Shown here: one piece after another, positions 11,334 to 22,713 of the stretch
Layout of the letters: every line of letters begins with the position of its first letter
Numbering within the stretch: position 1 is the first letter of the stretch
Origin: Reticulitermes speratus
Lineage: Eukaryota > Arthropoda > Insecta > Blattodea > Rhinotermitidae
Length of the DNA: 64,000 nucleotides
NCBI GenBank assembly: GCA_021186555.1
Contig: JAJKFL010000004.1
Span: forward strand, 23,092,406 to 23,156,405
Direction of reading: 5' to 3'
The notes under the pieces: model-generated
What the model saw: the letters and a program-made list of their open reading frames with translations, nothing else
Told to the model about the DNA's origin: nothing
Database searches by the model: none
Position numbers and translations under genes: made by a program

Positions 11334-11579
11334 CAGTCAGTTCTGCTTTAACGCGATAGTTGCGTTCTTGTGAGACCTAGAGTTATAGAAAATCGCGTAA
11401 TAAAAATAGTCAAATAACAAAAAAATTTGGCCCGTCATACAAACACTGGTCGCTGAAATCGCGTAATAGCCAACACGCGTATGCTAAAGTTCGCGTTATG
11501 CAGACAGCTTTCGCCTATTCATCAGTCGCGTTACAGCCAATTCGCATTAACGAAACACGCGTAATAGCAGAACTGACTG
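11334..11579. mobile_element. pogo/mariner-like miniature element, 246 bp
   Basis: Terminal inverted repeats CAGTCAGTTCTGCTTTAACGCG at the left and CAGTCAGTTCTGCTATTACGCG reading inward from the right. The left flank is TA (11332-11333) and the right flank TG, so one base of the TA target duplication has changed. The GCGTTA/TAACGC pattern is repeated inside. No transposase frame. Confidence 0.78.
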
Positions 11580-11754
11580 TGCAAGAAATGATGATTACAA
11601 ATCTTCAGTTAAAGTGTTTTCGACCTTTTGTCGATTTTCTGTATTTCTGAAATGGTCATACAAGTTAAGCCTTCAAGGCTAAAAATTTAAGCAAAATTTG
11701 AATGAAATAGCGCAAACGAATATTTTATTAACAACCTGGAGTAATGGTACTTGT

Positions 11755-11940
11755 AAAGGCACTTTTTTCTCTACGTTCAGTTAAGCACCACGACATGAAG
11801 GCATTTGAGGTAATGGAGTTATAGCTCCACGTACGACATCAACACTAGTTGAGTAGTGTTCAGGTACGTCGCTTTACGCGCCGGGAAATAGTACTCCGTT
11901 ACCCAGAATGGGAGAGCCCCAGGTACGAATTCTAATATTC
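11755..11940 (-). mobile_element. SINE family B partial, type-1 tail
   Basis: On the minus strand this reads body (TTACCC.. / GGCGCGTAAAGCGACG near 11880) then the type-1 tail GTGGAGCTATAACTCCATTACC...CATGTCGTGG toward 11790. It matches the copy at 48282 in order and orientation. The tRNA-like head is not recognisable. Confidence 0.6.
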
Positions 11941-11947
11941 TAGGACA

Positions 11948-12031
11948 TATGCTTGACCCTGAATATGGAGGCAGTACGCCCCTTCGAAACGTCAGTATCC
12001 GTTTACCATTTCACACTGTGTACACATCCCA
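11948..12031 (+). repeat. Hairpin family G, right half
   Basis: CCTGAATATGGAGGCAGTA followed by CGAAACGTC at about 11985 and an ACACATCCC end matches the right half of the full copy at 49988. The left arm is missing. Confidence 0.62.
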
Positions 12032-12035
12032 GGAG

Positions 12036-12955
12036 ACATTAATCTTCATAGTTACACTTGTCATCCTTCATTTAGCACTCGTCACGGACGACCAGAAAAG
12101 TGGGTTTGTTGAACCGTGTGTGTGACACGTTTAAGAAAGATAATTTGTTAATGGAATGCAACGCATCGCCATTAAAACATGTCGAACTTCAAGTTTATAG
12201 AGGGAGAGGACACTTAAAAGGCTGCAGGGGTATTTCTAGCCTAATTAAGGGAAATTGATTAGCTTGATCCTTGAGATCTGTAGCCTGACTTTTAGTTTAA
12301 ACCGGATGTGTGTTCAGTGCTGGGGTAGACCTTGAGGCTGCCAGCGCGGTATAATGAGGTTGCGAAGCAATCTGAAAATCACAGAGCCAGCGACAAGCGT
12401 AGGACATAGTCGAAGCATCTACACTTGCCGTTAAACTTACAAAAGAGGTTTTATTTCAAGAAAATTTCACAACAGGACATAAATTTAGTGCGCCAGAGAA
12501 CGTTTGGTTCGACCCCCCCCCCCCCCCCCCCCCCCGCTGTGAGCAAGTGCTGGAAAAATTAATTCAAGCTTGACGAATTCCAAAAAAAAATTCTGGTGAG
12601 AATTTGAATTGCCCGTAACTTACCAGAGGGCGCAAGGGCCATCGCTTGACACCACTAATCTTCGAACCCAAGGTGTTACAAGTTTTGGATTACGGACCAA
12701 TGAGACAGTTCGAGGCTCCCATCAACTTGGATTCTTAAACAAAACTGGGACTTTCTAATAATATAAGGGAACAAATCAGAATCGCTTGGATTCGTGCGAA
12801 TATTACGCTGAGTCATCAAGAAAATATAATGGCAGTTCATTAGAGACAGACATAGCGGACCAATGTTACTACAGATCAGTGTACAAACACTATTGGTTAC
12901 CATAACAAGGTGCGGTACATCTGAACCGACACTACTTACTTTTGCAAGATCAAAC
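12036..12955. other. Unassigned non-coding DNA
   Basis: Nothing recognised other than a C homopolymer (separate entry) and ordinary AT-rich sequence. Confidence 0.45.
12513..12535. repeat. C homopolymer, 23 nt
   Basis: Uninterrupted run of 23 C. The length may be an assembly estimate, since such runs sequence poorly. Confidence 0.95.
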
Positions 12956-13110
12956 AGCCTAAAGTGAACTTAACATTGTATTTACCGTGCATCTTTTCAA
13001 TTAAGAAATATTCATTAAAAACCAACTAATGCACATAAATGCACATAGGGGAATTGTAAAAATAAACTATTGTGAATAAAGTTTATGTGCATTAGTTAGC
13101 CTAAAGTGAA
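12956..13110. repeat. 13-bp direct repeats bracketing a 16-bp inverted repeat
   Basis: AGCCTAAAGTGAA occurs at 12956-12968 and again at 13098-13110. Within the bracketed 129 bp, AACTAATGCACATAAA (13024-13039) is perfectly inverted at 13082-13097, directly against the right direct repeat. A second GCACATA lies at 13041-13047. It could be a small insertion with a target duplication or a local rearrangement. Confidence 0.7.
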
Positions 13111-13659
13111 ATGTGTTACTTATTCGGATACTAGGACAGGTTAATTCGTCTTATAAACATCTAAATTCAACCAGGATTGCAAGCGATTTATAAAAGCATT
13201 CACCAGACTGACATTGACTTAATGGTCTTCTCACTTGATACCACTTTCCTCACTTAACAAACGTAGGCCTGTTTCTCGAGGAGGGCTTCCTTGCCGACAA
13301 ATTAAGAGCGAAGCGACATCAGCTGCCCAAGACGTACGCGTGTGTATTACCCACTTGCTTACTTCCCTTGAACTTCACTTACAAATCCTGACACGTTTTA
13401 ACCCTTTGAAAGTCCGATGCTTACCTTATATATTGGCAGGTTTATCATTCAAGACTTCTACGTTCTGCCCATGGACTGTATTTCAGTGTTTTGTGTGGTT
13501 CTCACAGCAAGTATCGATTATTTACCTATTCAGCATTAACTGGTTTTTATAGTTGGGATGGGATGTTATCTACTGTGCCTTACGAACTGAATCCTTAAGT
13601 ATAATTAAGGTTAATTTTGGTCTTCAAACATGGTTTACACGTGTCAGTATTATCCCACC
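13111..13659. other. Unassigned non-coding DNA
   Basis: A 105-codon frame at 13235-13552 shows no domain or family I recognise and no splice or start context. Treated as chance. Confidence 0.45.
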
Positions 13660-13800
13660 TGTGCTCCATACTCATCTTCATCTTAACGCTACTCTAACCA
13701 GCAGGACAAGCGAGCTAACCCTGGGAACCTTCAAACAGAGCAACGCTCTTTCGGATTTCGGGGAACATTGAACAGAACATTACGTTCACATTGTTTTAAA
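13660..13800 (+). repeat. Unclassified dispersed repeat E, copy 1
   Basis: Aligns over about 140 bp with 32345-32520. Shared blocks include TGCTCCATACTCA, CTGGGAACCTTC, TTTCGGA..TCGGGGAA and AACA..AC.TTCAC. Family type unknown; no inverted ends or target duplication were seen. Confidence 0.75.
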
Positions 13801-14848
13801 CTTTAAAGGTTTGCATATCCATTGGTCTGGTTATGCTTGTGGTTGGCATATTATTTCTCATCGTGTTACTAATTAATATGAGCTACCAAATGCAACTTGC
13901 TCGTGTGCTATCTTTTTTCAGCAATCTGTTATAATAAATAGCCTTCATTAAAACAGTTGGACGTTTTTCAATGACTGGATTAATACTGGGATCTTTTAAA
14001 AGTAAAGCAAAAATGTTTTAATATACAGTAAATGATATATCGATTGTATCTAATATAATTTTAATTACCACTGTCTATGTTATATATAAACCAAGGTCGC
14101 ACGCCATTATCGGCCCTCCTTGTAACGCAAGCCCTAATTTAACGTGTTCATTCTTATATATTAATGAAAATACTTCGTTGTCTGTAATGAAACAGGCTAA
14201 TACGTAGCTTCGTAGAGTAAAATTGTTCCCTGCAAGCTTGTAGCCTTTCAGACAGTCAAGAAATATCCTGCATTAGGAACTTCTTTTGACCTATACCAAA
14301 TCCTCGTCCTTTTTTCCATTTTAATATTATCCTTTAATTATGCTTAAGCCTCCAATGTTGTCTCCTTTATTTGAGCTTCCCGTACAAAATTTTGTATGTG
14401 TATCACATATACATTATTTATGCTATATACACCCCTCCGTATTATATACCTTGATTTAATTACTTTAGTAACACGTGCGATATTTACATTTGAAACTGTA
14501 GTCTGTCTTTTGGTTGACTGTTGAACATGACGGCACAGAATTAGTGTCAAAGCAGTTGGATGAAGAACGTAAACACATTATTATACTTCTAGCTGAGATT
14601 GCAGCTATAAGCTTTCATAGCACAGTGGCTGTTATACATACCACCTGCATACATTTTGCCTTATGCGTTTCGTATAATTCTCAGAATAAACAGTAATTAT
14701 GTACATAAAGATCTTTAATTTGTTGGTGTTGATAAATGAGATGAGTTGTGTTTTCTATGACCTTGGGGTAGAATATTAAACTACTATTTAGGTAAATTTT
14801 AGGCCTCAAGCCTCCAGTCTTTTCTGTTGTAGACTATATTCTTTTACG
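13801..14848. other. Unassigned non-coding DNA
   Basis: Nothing recognised. Confidence 0.45.
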
Positions 14849-15023
14849 TTGTAAACCAGGAGTGCACAAATTTTCCAAAAATCTAGGAGCCGCCTCAAAA
14901 TTCTAGGCGCCAGAAGGAGCACATGAAGCAAGTTCCATACTGGGAACCCACAAATATTAGGCGCCAACGTACAAAATGTAGTCGTCATGGCGACCTGGCA
15001 ACCTGATCTGTGTTGCTGTAAAC
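14849..15023 (-). mobile_element. 160-bp hAT-like MITE (alpha family) copy 2 with TSD
   Basis: The flanking octamers TTGTAAAC (14849-14856) and CTGTAAAC (15016-15023) differ at one base and fit the hAT nTnnnnAn pattern. The 159-bp element between begins CAGGAGTGCACAAA. Read on the minus strand, it carries the shared GCCAGGTCGCCATGACGAC and GGCGCC blocks. It is the best-defined copy of the family and fixes its ends. Confidence 0.8.
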
Positions 15024-15043
15024 CACAGTTTCATGAAACTGTG
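15024..15043. repeat. 20-bp perfect palindrome
   Basis: CACAGTTTCATGAAACTGTG reads the same on both strands and starts at the base after the MITE target duplication. Function unknown; it could be a preferred insertion neighbourhood or a coincidence. Confidence 0.9.
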
Positions 15044-15965
15044 TTCCGAGAACGGTTGCCATTGCATCACTCTTGCCTCTCCTCAGAGGAAGATTGTTTT
15101 GCAGTGTGTATTTGAAGTTGCTGTATTGTATGTCTCCATCGTTCATAAATCGATCAGTCACTGGGACTGTGCCTTGAGATGATTTTAATGCATTTATTCA
15201 GCATGAAATCTTAAAACAAAAACAAATGTATGATGAATTACGTAAATTGTCCTACTCTTGGTATGATTACATAAAAGTATACATTTATTGACGGTATTGT
15301 CTCCAGCAAGGTCAGACAACATTTGCAGGTTCTGTTGCTGCTCTAACGGTGATTACATGTGTCAGTGATTGTACGCAATGACGTCAGAGTTAAGAATCAA
15401 GTAGCTGGTCTTTCAGTTGCCTATTATTTTTATCGCGAAGTAATCCATCAAAGTTTGACGGGCGGGAGTGCGCTGGGAATCTCACCCACCTCCATCAGCC
15501 ATCTTTGTTCTGGCAACGAGGTGTAAAGGGAATGACTGTTTTGCTCAGTGGTGGAGCGTCTTTCTCACAAGCTGACCTCTTCATAAATTATGTAACGACG
15601 CTGATACCACCTTGTGAATAATGTGTTGTTTTACGTAAATCATGCCCTCCTCCAAGTAATTTTCTTCGAGGTAAAGTGATGAACTTCCTAAACGAAGTCG
15701 AATAGACGGAGCTGGGTTCTCCCATCTCTGGCTTGTTCTCGCAAGTTACCACTTTCCAAAAAAAATAATAATAATAAATAATGACCACCAATAACTTGGC
15801 ATATTTCTCGTTAAACCTACATTAAGTCGTTGGAATGATTATATTTTGTACCGTTCCAAATAATTATTGGCGCGTTGTTTCGAATTACTTTCGAGATTGT
15901 ATGCCGTACTCACCATTTTTAATATCCCCAACATTTTTGGGGTTTTGTTTTATGGAATTAAGTTC
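15044..15965. other. Unassigned non-coding DNA
   Basis: Nothing recognised beyond a short AT/ATA-rich patch near 15759-15781. Confidence 0.45.
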
Positions 15966-16160
15966 TTCGAGGTAGCTGCGATAATTTATATTTATTTAGC
16001 CGTTTAGGCCTGTTTATATTTTATAATACAACAGGATCTGCAAGTAGAAAATTTAGATAATATTAAACCAATATTGACGGTATAAAAATAGGCACGTAAA
16101 TTAATCCATCTTTATTTTATTTTCCTTGTTTTGTAGCTACCTTTTGCAGCTACCTCCGAA
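15966..16160. repeat. Inverted-repeat pair, possible miniature element
   Basis: GAGGTAGCTGC (15969-15979) is inverted as GCAGCTACCTC (16146-16156). GTTC-like bases outside both arms suggest slightly longer ends. The interior is AT-rich and a second GTAGCTACC occurs at 16133-16142. No target duplication was identified. Confidence 0.4.
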
Positions 16161-17430
16161 CAGGTGGCCTAAGTAGGTAGTGACTTTTAGGCCATGTTTA
16201 TTAAAAATGTTAATGAGATGTATCTTATAGTGGTTGACGACTTCACATTTATCCCTTAGCATCCTTAGCGCTGCATTTAAAATACAAGACATATTATCAC
16301 ATACTGAGGCCACGGAAAATTCTCGTGGATAATTGGAATGACTCCACTCGAGGCTCCCCTCTCTGCTTATTGTTGTATTCTCCTCCAGCCCAAAGCGCTT
16401 GTCGCTGCTGTAGCTTATCGCATAATCATCAGTACCGACACTCCTATAAATAAGGTGGCTAGACGACTGGAGGGGGTATAGGGTAGTACGCTCGATGATG
16501 AAGAAGCAACAACTCGAGGGAGATATGAAGATGGTCGATACACGGAGGTTATTACTGTGGCCTTAGAACAGTAGATGTTATTTCTACTGATGAGCGGTAC
16601 AAGCGTCGAACTCACCCCTTCAGGAATGAAGGCTAGTGGCGCCATAGTCTGCTGCTGAAAGAACTGAATGTGCTTTGAGTCATCCAGAAGGTTTCCTGTG
16701 TGTGACTACGTGCTCGCCCTTAGCTAACGAAATGTATGTCGAATATATGACAGAATAAGTCAATAGAAGCAAAGATTACTTTATTTAATCCTTGGAACTG
16801 ACCACTTTTATCTGACTGTATACGCTGATTTTATTGGCCAGTTGGCTTTAATAAATATAGGTTATCAATCAAATTTAATCTATAACTTGTCAACCAATAT
16901 TTGCTGATCTGTCAAAAAGGTCAACAATCTGTGCTCTTCAGTTCTCACTTCCTACACACGTTTACATGTTCCTTTTTTTTATCAAGTTGCTTCAGTTTAC
17001 ATGAATTTACATAAGAGTACTTCAGTGAACTACATATCTTGTTATTTATGCTACATAGGAATTGTATCTGAGACGTAGCTGTTCAAGTATACAAATTTTA
17101 CAGATTTTTTTTCTTTTCATACTGATAATGGAACTTTCAGTAGAAATACTCGTACGTATGTGGGGTTTTTTTATTGACGTACCGCATTCTCGTCAGCGTT
17201 CTATAACCGGTAATGTGCTCCTACGATATTGCAGAAACCCTATTGAGCATTACGCTGCATTTATCCTGATCTGTTTATATGACTGAGACATAGTAAGAAT
17301 TAGACCTCCAAAATGTTACTAAATTCCAAACACATATTTAGAGAATTTTATGTTGTATGTACCGTGCATTTTATCGTGGGTTTAAGTCAAACCCCACAAA
17401 TGTACTAGATTATTAGCAAGCATAAGATGT
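16161..17430. other. Unassigned non-coding DNA
   Basis: Nothing recognised. Frames of 74-76 codons near 16415 and 17062 lack any identifying feature. Confidence 0.45.
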
Positions 17431-17433
17431 ATT

Positions 17434-17488
17434 TAAACACCTACATATGTTTCGGCAAATAGATTGCCATCCTCATGGGGTATTTATC
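17434..17488 (-). repeat. Fold-back family H fragment (TGAGGATGG...CGAAACAT core)
   Basis: On the minus strand this reads CATGAGGATGGCAATCTAT then TTGCCGAAACATATGTAGGTG. GGCAA and TTGCC form a 5-bp helix directly before GAAAC. It aligns with the two inverted arms at 62684-62740 and 63212-63275. Confidence 0.7.
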
Positions 17489-18724
17489 AAGGAACTTCAA
17501 GTACTCATTGCATTCAAACATAATTAGACGTTTTAAAAATCTGTGGACTCCTGAGATTCGGTTCTTCGGTGAGTTTATTGCTAAGTAAATTAACTCCATG
17601 GAAAGTAATCCTCCTTCGTAAGCTGACAGTCGCTGAGCTGTTCAGGAAATTCTTCCGCCTTGCTTGACACCCGAAGATCCATTTATACATATTCTAAGCC
17701 AGAATAATCCAGACAATATCTTATATCCTTACACCTCATATTACATACTGTATGCGCCTAGGTATCCCATGTCTGTTCAGGAAATGAACATTATAACGTA
17801 AAGAACCCACCACCTTGAAGTGCTGTGGTAACTTACTCGGACTCTTATCATTGGACAAGTGGTCATCCGGTAACACGAAAATGGAGGCATGAATGATAAC
17901 AGATTGTTTTTATGCCGCCCCTCTTTTCCATCTGTAAGCGGCATGTTAAAGTCTTTGAATTTTCTAAGATCGCTTTTTTCCTCAGTCCCGTTCAGTCTGT
18001 CTGCAAGTCGTAATAACTGTTTCGTGTCATTCGACAATAAAGTACCTCTGAAACTGGTTCGTCGTCTTTAAATAGCTCACGAAATAACCTTTTCAAATTT
18101 ACAGTTTTTTTAAAACGCATTTCATGAGAAGTCAATAGTATAATTAGATGTGTCATGGTTTAAATAGTAATGAATGTATCAGGAGATGAACATTTAAAAG
18201 CATCAGTGATTATTGTATTAGGAAGGATCGCATTCGGAAATCTGCATACAAAGAAACCTTTTCCAGTCGAGTAAACACAGGCTCCCTGTGTGGTCCCCTT
18301 TCAGTGTAGTAGCTCCAGAGACAACAATAGATACGCGCTGTGTTCCAAATGGTGTAATTGGTTATCCTCTGCCGCTGCATGCAGTTGTGCTTTCAGGATC
18401 TGCCAGTAGCACAGAAATGCCATTAGAAATTAAAATACAGTGTCGTTTGCAATAACGACAGTGAAGAGCTGAGAGCTGGTAATCCAGTTTGAAGCATACA
18501 AAATTTCAAATGCGATTTTGCACAGGCTGTCTGATTGTTGCTGATGCTAATTTACTGCAGACAGAACGAATGATTCTCCTTCTGTTTCCTTCTGCACGAG
18601 ATGCTTTTTTTTAAAAGATGTATTAAAGTTTGATTTGAAAATCATAGGACGTACAGATCTAAGTGAAATTTACCCAACATATTTTAGAGAGACCAATAAT
18701 ATAAAATTTAAACCCTTATTGTTC
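17489..18724. other. Unassigned non-coding DNA
   Basis: Nothing recognised in about 1.2 kb of AT-rich sequence. Confidence 0.45.
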
Positions 18725-18808
18725 TGCATAGACCCTGAAGACTGAGGCAGTAAGCTCCGCCGAAACGTTTGTAACTATTTACCAATCGACATGGCGTCAT
18801 ATCCCGGT
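18725..18808 (+). repeat. Hairpin family G, right half
   Basis: GACCCTGAAGACTGAGGCAG (18731-18750), CCGAAACGTT (18760-18769) and the arm CGACATGGCGTCATATCCC (ending 18805) match the right half of the full family G copy at 49988. No left arm was found upstream. Confidence 0.75.
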
Positions 18809-19469
18809 GGAGGTGTGAGAAAATGTGCACTGTGGGTATTTGCAGGAAATGAAAATTTAACTGATAAATTTAAATAATGGTTTACTCGTTTATGAGTTTG
18901 ATAGATTGTGTAATTAATTTATTTAGATTTAAGACACTTTCATCTGAAAAGCATATTTGCTTCGATAAACCTATTTTTTAAAATTTGTATCCAGTCGTGT
19001 AAAGTATGATGTGGAACCAGGAAAGTGTGACAAAATTGGAAGTATGATAATATTGTAAAGCATTAAAAGTTGACCGGATTATTCATTATTAAAATATTAC
19101 GTACGAAACTACACCTTTATTCTTTATGTGGCTGTGTCAATTCTGATTTCGGTAATTATTTAACGCAAGAATGACAAAGAACACTTTTTAAAAGTATAGA
19201 ACCAAACAGGTAACTCGACTTCTACATAACCCATCCCAGAAGTTTAGTTTAACTATCACAACTTTCCCCAGCTTGTAAAGCCAGAGAAAAGATAAAAGAG
19301 CACTACAGATTTTTTTAGACACATGCTGTGTACATTCGAATGTACTGTGAAGTGCTGTAAATCACCTGGGGCTGTTAAGAGTTCACTTCAGCTAAATTGG
19401 GTGAAAGAAAGATGAACAATGTTAACTAAATATTGTTTTGTATTTGAAAACAAAAGAACGTCGAGGTAT

Positions 19470-19640
19470 TCACTCTTCTGGGATATTACGCGGCTTATAT
19501 TAGTAGTTGTTTACCGACCCATCTTCAAGAGTTAACGACTGGTTGACCCTTGAAGATGAAACTGATAGGCTATTCCGGTACTTCGCTAAACAACTACCAG
19601 TATACTTTGCGTAATATAAGAGCGAAAACCTCAGCTACAC
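19470..19640. repeat. Hairpin family D copy 1
   Basis: The left arm (GGATATTACGC..., TAGTAGTTGTTTACCG) is inverted on the right (AAACAACTACCAGTA...GCGTAATATAAGAGCG). TTGAAGATG lies at the centre. It aligns with 31175-31370. The shape is that of a MITE or fold-back repeat; no transposase frame is present. Confidence 0.75.
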
Positions 19641-21210
19641 TGTGGCGGAAGCCTGAAATGTCGCAAACGACTGTCGGTTTATGCTATGGGCGAAGAATAT
19701 GCGTTCAGCGACCCATGTTTTGTATAACATTTCCTGTAAATTTTATTTCAGAGGATGATCTTATCAATATTTTTGAGCTCGTTACCATCTCTTTCTTTTA
19801 ATCACGTAATGTATGATGCTCCCCTGCTGTTGCAAACGGTTCGTGGACAGCTTCTTCAGATTAGATTTGCCCGTCCTACAATGTATTCCTGGGCGGGGAG
19901 AGATGCATTCATCCCCTTAAGCATTACATCTCACCCTGATACCATTTTCTGCCATTTGGCTCAGAATCAATTGATTTTATTAGATTGACGCCTGTTCACA
20001 GGGACAGCACGATTGAAGAAATTAGTGCATTAGTGAATGCTGTAAGCTAAATCTGTCTCCTCTCCCTTTTGTTCACTCTCCAACTCTCAATGGGTTTCCT
20101 CATTTCATTGCATGTATGTACATCAACTTAGCAATGAAGGCAAGTGCACCATAATCTGATCATGCCATTCTTCAGTGGCAGAGAAACGAGTGCACTTGGT
20201 GGTGTTTAAATACATCAATAGCTTCCCCAGTTACAGCACATTCATCATCATCATCATCGGCATCGTCGTCATCGTGTTCACACATCACTAGTGTCATCTC
20301 ATCTTCATCACTTCTTTAAGAATGACACCCCTGTCTATAACAGGTAATCTGATTGAACATCTTGATTCTAAAGATTTTGGGGCTGCAATACACTGCTTTA
20401 CAAACTCAAATAAGGCTTTTCGTAGTTGAAGAAAGTGAGACGCGAGGTGAATGGGTATCCTACTGTTACTGATAGCATGAGTTAGTGGGTAAAACTCAAT
20501 GCTGTACGCTAATGTTTAATGTACTTACCATAGGCCTATCAAATAATACGTAGTCATTATTGCAACAGGTGCTGAACACCGTCCTCACGTAGATGAATTA
20601 TGCAGCTGTAACTTTACTCCTTGCCTCACACGTCCCCAAAATTTACAGTTTATGTCAAATAAACAGGTTTTAGTCGTATAGGCTGAATAAATTAATCTGA
20701 CGCCACCGATCCGTTAAATATGTTGATGGCGTCACCAACCTTGAGTGCAAGTACGCACTTTGTCGTCATTGGGGTCTTTTACAATAAATATGTTTGTGCG
20801 TTGTATAAGTTCATGACTTAATTGCCTGTTCCTTTATAAATATTTCTCAAATAAAGCTTATATGTAACTCTGTGATCAGCATTTCGCTGACTGACATTGG
20901 ACAAGACGCTGGATCAGTTTCATTAGCCTCTCTTCCTCACAAATTACGAGCATGTCCCTAAGATCTGTTTTAAACATTTGTGCAAAATACTTTGAGCTGA
21001 CAAGGACTCATCCTCACCAATCGTGGTTGAATTCTGATTTCTTCAGGCATATGCATACTTCATTTTAGAATCTTTTTGACCCATTCATTGCGTGCAGTTA
21101 TTTATCCACTGCATCCCCGAGTGTGAGAGATATCAGGCTCTTACCGCGTGTTGTGACGCTGTGAATTGTGGTCGAAATTTGCAAATTTGCGAATGGATCT
21201 AATGGCTCCA
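19641..21210. other. Unassigned non-coding DNA with an ATC microsatellite
   Basis: A short imperfect (ATC)n tract with CGT variants lies at about 20240-20273. No gene or family recognised elsewhere. Confidence 0.5.
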
Positions 21211-21214
21211 CCTT

Positions 21215-21291
21215 CTGACCTGAAGATGGAGTCACTACCTTCGTCCGACGCGTCGGTGTGTTTCTACCAGACTGCGTGACGTCACTTCCCA
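21215..21291 (+). repeat. Hairpin family G, right half, decayed core
   Basis: CTGAAGATGGAGTCACTACC (21220-21239), then CGTCGGTGTG and the arm CCAGACTGCGTGACGTCAC..CCC (21268-21291). The usual CGAAACGT has decayed to CGACGCGT. Confidence 0.68.
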
Positions 21292-21944
21292 GAAGACTAA
21301 CCTTAAGCGGCGTATGTTGAATCTGTCAGCACTGGAAATACTACGTACGTTGTATGGAGGTTGGCCTGTATTTTAAGCATTTTCAACAAAGTTGTTACTG
21401 TACTTACGTGTAATTTTGTCATCCCCCTGCAACAGTATACCTAAATTGCGTTATACTGTAAAGTACCACCCTCAACAATCCATCAGATGCCAAGCAGGAG
21501 ACTTCATCTGTAGTTTCAACCACTACCATACTGCGCTAATGTCCCTGATGTTTCCGCACTGACAAAAATTAACTATGACACACTAATGCATATAATCGTG
21601 TTATGGCGACGTGCTGTACGTTAAAGGGAGGGGGAGGCAAGAGAGCGACGCGTCTTGATGGGGCGTCGCAATGTTTTAACCTAATTGGAACGCCTCTTGG
21701 TTGGACGACTCGGGACTTGTATTTTCCCTCTCCGTGACCACGTTTCAACAACGTCACTAGCTGCTACTTCAGTAGTACTTCATAAGCTTGGCGGCCGTTG
21801 TGATTGCGGAAACAGTAAATACAAAACTGCTGAGTAGCCGTCGTTTATGATCATGGACCGAAGGGCCTTTTGTGATTACAAGTTGTTTCAGACAGATTAA
21901 ACAGAGTGCATTCCTGCTAAACCGTAACGGTAACAAAACAAGAC
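21292..21944. other. Unassigned non-coding DNA
   Basis: Contains a GGGAGGGGGAGG purine patch near 21627. Nothing else recognised. Confidence 0.45.
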
Positions 21945-22455
21945 AGGCAACGTACGTATAAATGTGATATTGAGGTGCGTTTGCATAACCACTGGTGCCA
22001 TGGAAAAGCAATAAGTATGACATATTCTGAGTGTGTGTCTGTAGCCTTGGTTATCCAGCATGCAAAGCGCATGCGCCGTATTCCATTGTCGTCTGTGGCC
22101 TGTCTGGCTGTACCACGTTTTTCCACATTATCACATAAACGGCACGATTTTCGGGGTGAAAATTTATTGAATATGCAATGTGTGTTTTGATTCTCTACAA
22201 CTTTTGTCTGAAACATTTTTCGTACTAAGAAGAATTCAGCGAGTTATCATAAATGTACCTAATTGTTCGTGTAAAGTAGCTGTAAATCTTTCCAGATTGT
22301 AATCAAGCTTGAATTTTCTCGACAGATTTTTTTCAAATTTCATGAAAATCCGTCTAGTGGGAGCCGAGTTTTTCCATGCGGGTAGATGGACGGACGGACG
22401 GACGGACAAACATGACGAAGCTAACAGTCACTTCTCGCAGTTTTTACTAACGCGC
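21945..22455 (+). repeat. Long dispersed repeat F (GGAC)n type, copy 1
   Basis: A long degenerate repeat. Its 3' portion (about 22290-22440) matches 57800-57975 in inverse orientation: GAATTTTCTCGACAGATTTT, AAAATCCGTCTAGTGGGAGC and a tract of GGAC repeats (22389-22408) followed by AAACATGACGAAGC. The upstream part (21975-22190) holds a partial open frame starting MRLHNHWCHGKAIS. I associate this with repeat-derived hypothetical proteins in insect annotations, so it is not treated as a gene. Element class unknown. Confidence 0.7.
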
Positions 22456-22507
22456 CTAACAAGAGCATAAAGTGTGTGATTGTAGGTGTAGAGGGTTATT
22501 GCTGCAC

Positions 22508-22710
22508 CTGATCACACTCAATGATACACACACACTCGGTAGGACTAATCTGGACGAGGGATCGGCCCGTCGGAGAGACTTTAACTTGATAACACACAAC
22601 ATTCACAACACACAGACAGCCATGCCGCCGGCGGGATTCGAACCCGCAATGCCAGCAAGTGATCGCCGGCATACCTACGTCTTAGACTACGCGGCCACCG
22701 GGATCGGCGG
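22508..22710 (-). mobile_element. SINE family A copy 2
   Basis: Minus-strand tRNA-like head with an A-box-like GTGGCCGCGTAGTCTAAG (near 22698-22681) and a B-box in CGGGTTCGAATCCC (about 22646-22633). The body and tail match copies 1 and 5. The ATGCCAGCAAG stretch corresponds to the conserved GCTTGCTGGGAT of the family. Confidence 0.85.
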
Positions 22711-22713
22711 AAA

